Of a stretch of DNA of 21,297 bases, positions 15,448 to 21,297 are shown piece by piece. The DNA comes from SW10 sp965657795 (GTDB lineage: Bacteria > Verrucomicrobiota > Verrucomicrobiia > Verrucomicrobiales > Akkermansiaceae). The position numbers were made by a program, and so were the translations under genes. Position 1 is the stretch's first letter. Each line of letters starts with the position of its first letter. The notes beneath the pieces are model-generated. The model was not told the origin of the DNA, ran no database searches, and worked only from the letters and a program-made list of their open reading frames with translations. The stretch is taken from positions 1 to 21,297 of the forward strand of contig CBFHQJ010000087.1 of assembly GCA_965657795.1 (NCBI GenBank), in the 5' to 3' direction.

Positions 15448-17367
15448 CTACTTCACCCGCTCGATCTTACTGAATTCAGAGCGGGTATTTTTTGCGTAGA
15501 TTCCAAAATAGTTAACCTGCTCTAGGCTCTCGGGGAGAGTCTGCACAATCTTCGTTTCGCCGACTTGCACGGTCGCTTTTCCGTGTTCGAGATCGATGGT
15601 GACTGTCGCTTCGAAAGTGTCGCTTTTTCCGAATGAAGCATTCTTCAAAGTCCCAAGGGAGACGTTCGCCCAGGAACCATCGAAGATCCCGTGTTTACCC
15701 ATTCCGATGAGCGTTCCGGCTTTGTAAAGGTCATCATTGCTTGGCTTGTCGCCAAAACAGAAACAGGCATTACGAGTGATTTCCCTGGCAACCGAGCGAT
15801 ACTTCACTTTGAAAACCGCAACCTCCTGAAGCGGCCTGCCGAGCTTCTGCAAAGCAAAGCCTTCACTCTCTCCGGTATCGAAAAGGTAACCAAAATCACT
15901 ACGCGTAACCTTGCCTCCTCGCACGATGGCAAAGTCGCCACTTTCGTCCGAGCCCTGCGCCAACTCCCCCCCCTTCTTGCGACCTTGTCGTTTCTTCCGC
16001 CCCTGCTCGGACTGCTTCTTCCACCACTTGCTTGGCCCCTCTTTTTCTACTCCTTCCCAAACCTCGAGAAACTTTGCTTTCATCTCCGCCAACTTCTCCG
16101 GGTGTTTCTGTGCGAGATCATTCTCCTCCTTCCAATCTTTCTGGATTTGATAAAGCTGAAAGACCTCGAGATTCTGATCAGCGACAATCTTCCAGTCGCC
16201 GATTCGCATCGCGGCGTGGCTCTTCGTCGGAGCAATGTGGGTCCGCCAAAACAAGGGAACCGGACGTTCGACCTGTTGACCACTGCAAGCAGGTAAAATA
16301 TTTACTCCGTCGATGGTGCGATCGCTCGGGACCGGAATGTCGGCCAAGGCGAGAGCGGTCGAGAAAAGGTCGGAGCCAATGATGGGCACTTTGCTTGCCA
16401 AACCCGCTTCAATATTCCCCGGCCAGCGTATGATCCCCGGAACGCGAATCCCGCCCTCGTGGCTGTCGCGCTTTCGACCACGGAGCCCGCCGGTGGATCC
16501 CCATGTTCGATTCTGTTGCGAATCGGGAGCAGAGATTTTTCCTTTACCCGAACCCTCCGGCCCGTTGTCACTGGTGAAGACGACAAAGGTATTCTCGCGC
16601 AGTCCCAGCTCGTCCAGGGTTTTCATGAGCTTGCCAAAAGCATGATCCAGTTGGGTGACATTGCCGTGATGCTGGCGCACTCCGGGGTTCTCGATATCGG
16701 CATAGGGCTTTTGGAATTCCAGATTACTTTCGATTGGGAGGTGCGGTTCGTGAGTCCACACCGTGAGAAAAAATGGCTTCTCGGGGTCACGTTCTTTTTT
16801 CAGCCAACGCGTGGCTTCATCCGCGACGAGGGGAGCTGAGAACCCGTTGAGCGGTCCAACTTCCTTTCCATTACGAACGAAGTTTTTGGGATCCTTGTGA
16901 GTTGGTGAAGCATTGTTCTGGGTCGCAAACCACCAGTCGTAGCCGTGATCATCGGGTTGGGGCTGCTTGTCGCTATTGAAATATCCATTCAAGTGCCACT
17001 TGCCACTGTGCATCGTTTCATAACCCGCTTTTCCAAGAAGCTCCGGAGTGGTGATTTCCGAGACTCGAAGATGAGCTTCATTTCCTACCGGCAGCCAACG
17101 CCAGACTCCGTTCCGATAAGGGGTGCGCCCCGTCAGGATGGAAGAACGCGATGGCGAACAGACTCCACATGCTGAATAAGCCTGGGTGAAACGAACTCCC
17201 TCTTTCGCAAACTGATCAAGATTCGGAGTCTTGATCCGAGGGTGACCATAACAAGCAAGATCCCCCCACCCCAAGTCATCGGCTAGGAAAATCACGATAT
17301 TGGGTTTCGTCTTGGCAAAAGACAAAGTGGGAGCGAGCAACAAGAGCAGGACTATGCGGGTGATCAT
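15448..17367 (-). CDS. Secreted sulfatase with C-terminal concanavalin-like domain
   Basis: A 639-residue type I sulfatase. The ATG at 17367 is chosen because it begins the signal peptide MITRIVLLLLLAPTLSFA; the frame is open for 30 more codons upstream but these do not look exported, and a GTG two codons upstream is an alternative. Motifs are Asp30-Asp31 in ADDLGWGD, the formylglycine motif CSPSR with Cys70 followed by SSILTGRTPYR, SGKWHLNG, and SDNGPEGSGKGK. The catalytic part ends near residue 455. A Lys/Arg-rich linker follows (KKQSEQGRKKRQGRKKGG), then about 150 residues of beta structure (GYLFDTGESEGFALQKLG to NYFGIYAKNTRSEFSKIERV), resembling a LamG/DUF1080-type sandwich that could bind glycan. 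It diverges from the di-heme gene over 132 bp. Typical sulfatases of this kind are 450-500 residues. Confidence 0.94.
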   Translation of the reverse strand: MITRIVLLLLLAPTLSFAKTKPNIVIFLADDLGWGDLACYGHPRIKTPNLDQFAKEGVRFTQAYSACGVCSPSRSSILTGRTPYRNGVWRWLPVGNEAHLRVSEITTPELLGKAGYETMHSGKWHLNGYFNSDKQPQPDDHGYDWWFATQNNASPTHKDPKNFVRNGKEVGPLNGFSAPLVADEATRWLKKERDPEKPFFLTVWTHEPHLPIESNLEFQKPYADIENPGVRQHHGNVTQLDHAFGKLMKTLDELGLRENTFVVFTSDNGPEGSGKGKISAPDSQQNRTWGSTGGLRGRKRDSHEGGIRVPGIIRWPGNIEAGLASKVPIIGSDLFSTALALADIPVPSDRTIDGVNILPACSGQQVERPVPLFWRTHIAPTKSHAAMRIGDWKIVADQNLEVFQLYQIQKDWKEENDLAQKHPEKLAEMKAKFLEVWEGVEKEGPSKWWKKQSEQGRKKRQGRKKGGELAQGSDESGDFAIVRGGKVTRSDFGYLFDTGESEGFALQKLGRPLQEVAVFKVKYRSVAREITRNACFCFGDKPSNDDLYKAGTLIGMGKHGIFDGSWANVSLGTLKNASFGKSDTFEATVTIDLEHGKATVQVGETKIVQTLPESLEQVNYFGIYAKNTRSEFSKIERVK

Positions 17368-17499
17368 TTTCACGGTGGGCAAAGATGCCTTATCCCCCTC
17401 GGCTTTGGAAAGCCCGGATCTCCAATTCAAATCAATATCATCGAGACCGCACCCCAAAAACCTGATTGAGAATTAACGGTTGTCAGCTACCGCCATTTT

Positions 17500-19413
17500 A
17501 TGCAAATTAATGCAATGAAATTGCCATTCCTGCTCCTTGGAATATTCTTCACCGCTCTCGCCCCACTGACACCTGGGCAGGATATCGGCGAGCAGGTCAG
17601 CGCTCAAATGGTCGATGGCGTTGCGGTGACTGAAGGGGTCATCCGGGTGCGTCGTCGCCATGAGAACGACATGGACTTTTCCAAATACAACCCCTTCTAC
17701 TGGGAGGGGCGTCGCGCTTGGTTTAAAGTCGAAGACTATACCCCAAAGGGCGAGGCCCGCATCGTTTTCACCCTGCGAACCGAGTGGCCTCAGTACTATA
17801 TCCCCACTCGTGGCTCCGACTTCTCCGCGATTTACAAAGGCGACCCACTCGGCGACGAAACGGGGCGCAGCAAGTTCGCCATCAATACCCGCATGAAACA
17901 TGTGAGCGACTTCACTCACTTCAAACAAGAGCTCAACAAACTCTCCTTTCACCAAAACCCCAAGGATCTCAAAGTCGGAGAACAACTCACTTTCGAATTC
18001 CGCTTCTTTAACGATGAGACCCACCCCGGTTGGGCCCGGCAAAAGAAGCACAATCCCCACAATCTCTTCGCTTACTACTCCGAGTTTTTCCGTATCAAGA
18101 TAGGCGAGCCCGGGCTCCTCATTGATAACTTGGAATCACCCGGAGAAATTGCTCCCGTAAAACGCTACGCAGGTGGCCGCACTACCGTTCCCACTGTCCG
18201 CCTCGAACCTTGGTCGGCCCTGCAACAACATGCTCTCAACCTCCGAACTGAAAACGCGCAAGCCTTCCTGACAGGCCGCACTTGGTTCCACACCGACATG
18301 GTCAGTGGAAAGCACCTCAGCGATCCTTCCGATGACAAACCCTCCATCTTCTTCGACGACATGCGTAATGCCCGCAAAGGCCTCGCCGGAGACTCTTACA
18401 ACACGACCTCCTGCAATACCTGCCACGTCCACAATGCCGGCGCTCTCCTTCCTCCACTCGGAGACCCCGTTCATACCACGATCCTCCGCCTTACCGATCC
18501 AAAATCACCTCATGGCGCACAGCTCCAAACCGACGGAAGCGGCAGCGAAGGTATCATCACAATTGCCCGCCACGAAACCAGTGAAGTTAAGCTCGACGAT
18601 GGTACCATCGTCGAGCTTTCCAAACCAATCTTCCAAATCAATGGCAAACCTGCTGCTGCAATCTCGCCACGCACTCCGCCCGCCATCATCGGAGCCGGGC
18701 TACTTGAAGCAATTCCCGAAAAAACCATTCTGAATCTTGCCAAAAACTCTTCCGGAACTCCCCGCATACTCGGTAAGAAAATCGGTCGCTTTGGCTGGAA
18801 GGCAGACCAAGCCACTGTGAATGATCAAAACAAAAGCGCCCTTCTCAAAGACATGGGAGTTACGAAACTCCCCGGTTCCGGAATGGCCGATCTTGAGGCT
18901 TATGTCTCTCTTCTCGGAGTTCCCCCTCGCACCAATCCGGAAGCCCGCAACGTGATCTTCGGAGAAAAAATCTTCCACTCCCTCAACTGCCAGTCCTGTC
19001 ACATCCCGCAACTTAAAACGGGCCCCTCGAAGTTCCCTGAATTGAGCAGGCAAACCATCCAGCCTTTCACCGACCTTCTTCTTCACGACATGGGCGAAGG
19101 TCTGAGCGATAACGGCAGCTCGCCCTTCGCCTCCAAATGGCGCACTGCTCCACTTTGGGCCCTCAAAAACAAACGTCACGCCGCCGATGACCAGAAAGAT
19201 AAATTTCGCTCCGGCGATATCCACGTCACATACCGCGACACTCACAAAGCTGCCAATTCGAATCCTATTCAGCTCCTCCACGACGGCCGCGCCCGCAGCC
19301 TGGCCGAAGCCATCCTCTGGCACGGAGGCGATGCGAAGGACTCCGTTGAATCCTACAAAGCTCTCTCAAAAAAGGATCGCAAACTCCTCGAAGCCTACCT
19401 TTGGGATCTGTAG
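17500..19413 (+). CDS. Di-heme oxidoreductase (DUF1111/thiol oxidoreductase-like)
   Basis: A 637-residue exported di-heme c-type protein. A signal peptide (MKLPFLLLGIFFTALAPLTPGQ) begins at the ATG at 17515; the ATG at 17500 adds five residues and is kept as the longest form. Residues about 25-230 form an N-terminal beta-rich part not typical of the core family (RRAWFKVEDYTPKGEARIVF, then LRTEWPQYYIPTRGSDF). The core has two heme sites, CNTCH (305-309) and CQSCH (497-501), and strong family signatures: PPAIIGAGLLEAIPE, GRFGWKADQATV, LLHDMGEGLSDNGSS, WRTAPLWAL and LLHDGRARSLAEAILWHGG. The family is related to MauG and di-heme peroxidases; its electron partner here is unknown. It diverges from the second sulfatase. 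Confidence 0.9.
   Translation: MQINAMKLPFLLLGIFFTALAPLTPGQDIGEQVSAQMVDGVAVTEGVIRVRRRHENDMDFSKYNPFYWEGRRAWFKVEDYTPKGEARIVFTLRTEWPQYYIPTRGSDFSAIYKGDPLGDETGRSKFAINTRMKHVSDFTHFKQELNKLSFHQNPKDLKVGEQLTFEFRFFNDETHPGWARQKKHNPHNLFAYYSEFFRIKIGEPGLLIDNLESPGEIAPVKRYAGGRTTVPTVRLEPWSALQQHALNLRTENAQAFLTGRTWFHTDMVSGKHLSDPSDDKPSIFFDDMRNARKGLAGDSYNTTSCNTCHVHNAGALLPPLGDPVHTTILRLTDPKSPHGAQLQTDGSGSEGIITIARHETSEVKLDDGTIVELSKPIFQINGKPAAAISPRTPPAIIGAGLLEAIPEKTILNLAKNSSGTPRILGKKIGRFGWKADQATVNDQNKSALLKDMGVTKLPGSGMADLEAYVSLLGVPPRTNPEARNVIFGEKIFHSLNCQSCHIPQLKTGPSKFPELSRQTIQPFTDLLLHDMGEGLSDNGSSPFASKWRTAPLWALKNKRHAADDQKDKFRSGDIHVTYRDTHKAANSNPIQLLHDGRARSLAEAILWHGGDAKDSVESYKALSKKDRKLLEAYLWDL
18589..18618. repeat. Perfect 30-bp palindrome inside the di-heme oxidoreductase gene
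   Basis: The left arm AAGCTCGACGATGGT is followed with no spacer by its exact complement, centred on GGTACC. The coding frame reads KLDDGTIVEL through it. The mRNA could form a stem of about 13 bp with a four-base loop. It is the longest perfect palindrome I noticed by eye; a systematic scan was not possible. Confidence 0.9.
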
Positions 19414-19500
19414 CAAGATCTGGGGGATTTCTCTACTTCCTCTTTCCCGGCGGACTGCTTGGTATGGCCAATAAAGGGAAAACTGGGTTAAAGTTCACAC

Positions 19501-20154
19501 TTACTTGATCAAGTTTCCCTCTCCGAAGTCGAGCACTTCTCCCAAGCTACGAATGGTATTCCCTTTTGAAAGTTCCCCCAGCACAACAGGATTTCCGGTT
19601 CTATTTTCGATAGTAATTTCCGAGGCCTTGTAAATTCCGGGAGAATACTTCGCAAAAAGCTTTTCGTGTCCCTTGGGCACGTCAGGATAGTCCACACAAA
19701 GGAAATCAAACCTCAGGAAATACCCCACAATAATGGGCCGCGGTTTGGACTTGGTGTGAGCCCCAACACTCGTCAATTTGATTTTGTGACCTCGGCCTTT
19801 AAGAGCGGCAAGCGGGTGGTCGCCAAGACTGTGAGGCGAAGGAAGAACCTTCAGATCAATTTGCTGGCGCGAATGATTATCACCATGAACATAAAGCAAG
19901 GGACCATAAGCAGCGTTCCCGCTGGAGCTCTCAATCACACCCCGGCTCGGCAGGGAGTAGCCCTGAACGACGCAATCTTCAACCAGGCAACCCGAGACCC
20001 TTGCACTCTTTGCCATGTAAAGTTTGATGCCGCCACGGCATTTACGAACGACACAGTTTTCGACAATCATCTCTCCTGCCCCTTTGTAAGCTCTGATCCC
20101 ATCCTCGGTGCAATTGATCATATGATCGCGCGGAATCGGGAGCCCTCTCACCAA
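19501..20154 (-). CDS. C-terminal fragment of the beta-helix protein
   Basis: A 217-residue open frame with a GTG at 20154, in the same frame as and immediately after the TAG that ends the previous fragment. It continues the helix rungs (DHMINCTEDGIRAYKGAG, MIVENCVVRKCRGGIKLYM, ARVSGCLVEDCVVQGYSL), then a conserved-looking tail (YGPLLYVHGDN, TIENRTGNPVVLGELSKGN, GEVLDFGEGNLIK) that closes such proteins. No signal peptide is present, so separate expression would give a cytoplasmic and probably unfolded piece. Confidence 0.7.
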   Translation of the reverse strand: MVRGLPIPRDHMINCTEDGIRAYKGAGEMIVENCVVRKCRGGIKLYMAKSARVSGCLVEDCVVQGYSLPSRGVIESSSGNAAYGPLLYVHGDNHSRQQIDLKVLPSPHSLGDHPLAALKGRGHKIKLTSVGAHTKSKPRPIIVGYFLRFDFLCVDYPDVPKGHEKLFAKYSPGIYKASEITIENRTGNPVVLGELSKGNTIRSLGEVLDFGEGNLIK

Positions 20155-20163
20155 CTCCGGCCA

Positions 20164-21069
20164 CTACAGTTGGAAATTGAATTTCTTCGCAAGATCACCG
20201 TCTTCCATTTCTTGATAGCAATCATTGCTCGGCCGAAGCGTGCCCTCGACGATGGTGTTGCGAATCGTCGTCCGATCTCCACCCTGCACATAAATGGCGT
20301 GACCAAAAGCCTCCATCTTTAGTTCACAACCATCAATCATCGCCCGGTCTCCGGTGATTTGAATCCCACAATGTTTGTTAAGATTCACGACCGCACCGCC
20401 ACCAATCCCATACATGTTTCCATAGCCATAAGGAAAGGAACCTCTAACGGTTATCTTCATCCCAACGACCCGATTATCGTCTCCCGTGATCGACATCTCG
20501 TTCATTCCTCCGAACTTGCGATTCCGGTTGTAGGGTCCAAAGTCCACCACCTCGGTCATGCCATTGGGGTAGGTATCTTCTACAACTCCGCCTCTCAGGA
20601 TGATGCGATCCCCCGAAAGTCTGAAGAGTGTTTTTCCCGAAGCTTCCTCGAGAGGCACCTTGATCACGACTCCGGTGAGATCGACCTCATTATTGGATCC
20701 GGAAAGACGAAAGCCTCTGCGATCCGGAACGCGGTATTCCCCCGGCTTTAAAACAATTTGCTGATCACTCCTGGCAACCGCTTCCCGAAAACCGTCCAGG
20801 GAATCGAAACGAACAAGCGGACGGGGATTCTTTTCAAACTCAGGCTCCAGGGCATGAACTTTAAAATTGGAGTAGATGTGATGAGTTCCCACCATGCGGA
20901 ATCCAAAATAACCTTCGCGGTAGGCTGGAAACTTTTCCGACGAGTACATCGCGCTCCCTTTCCCATCCGCTCCGGGGTTTTCAATCGTGACCACATCGTC
21001 GTGCTTCATCTGATAGATCAACTTTCCATCCACGATGTATTGCACCAGCTCGTGATTCCAAAACAGCAA
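20164..21069 (-). CDS. N-terminal fragment of the beta-helix protein (DUF6250-like tail plus helix repeats)
   Basis: A 301-residue open frame with a nominal TTG at 21069 that is unlikely to be the native start. Residues about 1-75 match the last third of a LamG/DUF6250-like sandwich. Residues about 82-301 are right-handed beta-helix: LVRFDSLDGFREAVARSDQQ, IVLKPGEYRVPDRRGFRLSG, IILRGGVVEDTYPNG, CGIQITGDRAMIDGCELKM and AIYVQGGDRTTIRNTIVEG, a strand pattern repeating every 20-25 residues. It ends at the TAG after NFQL. Such helices occur in polysaccharide lyases and epimerases, but no catalytic set can be assigned. Confidence 0.7.
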   Translation of the reverse strand: MLFWNHELVQYIVDGKLIYQMKHDDVVTIENPGADGKGSAMYSSEKFPAYREGYFGFRMVGTHHIYSNFKVHALEPEFEKNPRPLVRFDSLDGFREAVARSDQQIVLKPGEYRVPDRRGFRLSGSNNEVDLTGVVIKVPLEEASGKTLFRLSGDRIILRGGVVEDTYPNGMTEVVDFGPYNRNRKFGGMNEMSITGDDNRVVGMKITVRGSFPYGYGNMYGIGGGAVVNLNKHCGIQITGDRAMIDGCELKMEAFGHAIYVQGGDRTTIRNTIVEGTLRPSNDCYQEMEDGDLAKKFNFQL

Positions 21070-21297
21070 AAAATAGCCACTATCAACATGCGGGGTAAAA
21101 CTTCTTTCATCATCAAAAAATATTAGGTTCCTCTCTTAACTAAAAGGCCATTTGCGTCAACCTTCCGGGTAACGGTCTGATTTGTAGTGACTTACAAGTA
21201 AAATAGCGCCATTTTTTCTTGACATAGCGAGCAAGTCGGCAGGCTTGGTATGTTAAACAACCTTATCGGCTCCAAGGCCAGCGACCGCTCAAAAACA

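Larger units (their letters stand above)
19501..21113 (-). pseudogene. Broken gene for a secreted right-handed beta-helix protein
   Basis: One gene interrupted twice. The body is open in one frame from about 21133 to 19501 except for a TAG at 20166-20164; translation continues sensibly past it (KKFNFQL, stop, WPELVRGLPIPRDHMIN). A good signal peptide (MMKEVLPRMLIVAIFCCFG) starts at 21113 in a different frame and runs into a TGA at 21020-21018. The body begins with only the tail of a LamG/DUF6250-like domain (HELVQYIVDGKLIYQMK to GYFGFRMVGTHHIYSNFKV). So the 5' part seems to have lost a segment and changed frame, and the middle has acquired a nonsense codon. The intact product was probably an exported polysaccharide lyase-like or glycan-binding beta-helix. 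Confidence 0.65.

Noticed and set aside
15425..15465. Possible shared hairpin terminator between the convergent lipoprotein and sulfatase genes
   Set aside because: GCGGTGA and TTCACCCGC pair only with a bulge, and there is no T-run on either strand.
17368..17499. Promoters in the divergent region between the second sulfatase and the di-heme gene
   Set aside because: Only isolated TTGAGA- or TTGAAT-like hexamers are present, with no paired -10 box at a normal distance.
21193..21296. Minus-strand frame open from the right edge to a TAA (LALEPIRLFNIPSLP)
   Set aside because: About 34 codons, no family recognised, and composition compatible with chance; it may be noncoding.
21250..21297. ATG on the plus strand open to the window end (MLNNLIGSKASDR), with a TTGACA at 21219-21224
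   Set aside because: Only 16 codons are visible, and the only -10-like sequence (TATGTT at 21249) is 24 bp from the TTGACA and overlaps the ATG. Too little to call a gene or promoter.

Overview
The window looks like chromosomal DNA of a Verrucomicrobiota bacterium or a close PVC relative. This is inferred from family content, not from any marker gene. It carries formylglycine sulfatases, a DUF1080 protein, a beta-propeller/cytochrome c protein, a very large CotH protein with lamin-tail domains, a DUF1111-type di-heme protein, a Tat-like TIM-barrel isomerase and an M6 peptidase with fibronectin III domains. Almost every product has an export signal. I see no tRNA, rRNA, CRISPR, transposase or phage gene. 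None of the main starts has a clear Shine-Dalgarno sequence.

Layout from left to right. A small secreted protein whose signal peptide lacks a normal start codon (107-628) is followed after 10 bp by a sulfatase (639-1970). A 1495-residue CotH protein (2138-6625) converges on a two-gene minus-strand unit: propeller/cytochrome c (9594 to 7576), then DUF1080 (7519 to 6638). Next is a 471-bp stretch with no convincing gene. A broken M6 metalloprotease gene occupies 13065 to 10066 on the minus strand. Diverging from it, a plus-strand row encodes an isomerase-like protein (13276-14157), an alpha/beta hydrolase (14168-14929) and a lipoprotein (15013-15438). A second sulfatase with an extra C-terminal domain (17367 to 15448, minus) diverges from a di-heme oxidoreductase (17500-19413). 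The right end holds a broken beta-helix gene (21113 to 19501, minus).

Taken together the intact genes suggest an envelope or extracellular programme for taking apart sulfated or otherwise modified glycans. Sulfatases would remove sulfate, DUF1080 and the TIM-barrel protein could act on oxidised (3-keto) sugars, and the c-type cytochromes would take electrons. This joint role is inference.

The most striking feature is selective decay. The M6 gene carries two apparent one-base deletions in short runs and a junction that has lost half of a fibronectin domain. The beta-helix gene has an in-frame TAG and a signal peptide in a different frame from its body. The first gene appears to have lost its ATG. 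The long neighbouring genes (1495, 672, 639 and 637 residues) are uninterrupted, so general sequencing error is not an obvious explanation. I did not find evidence for a wholly new defence or mobile system here.
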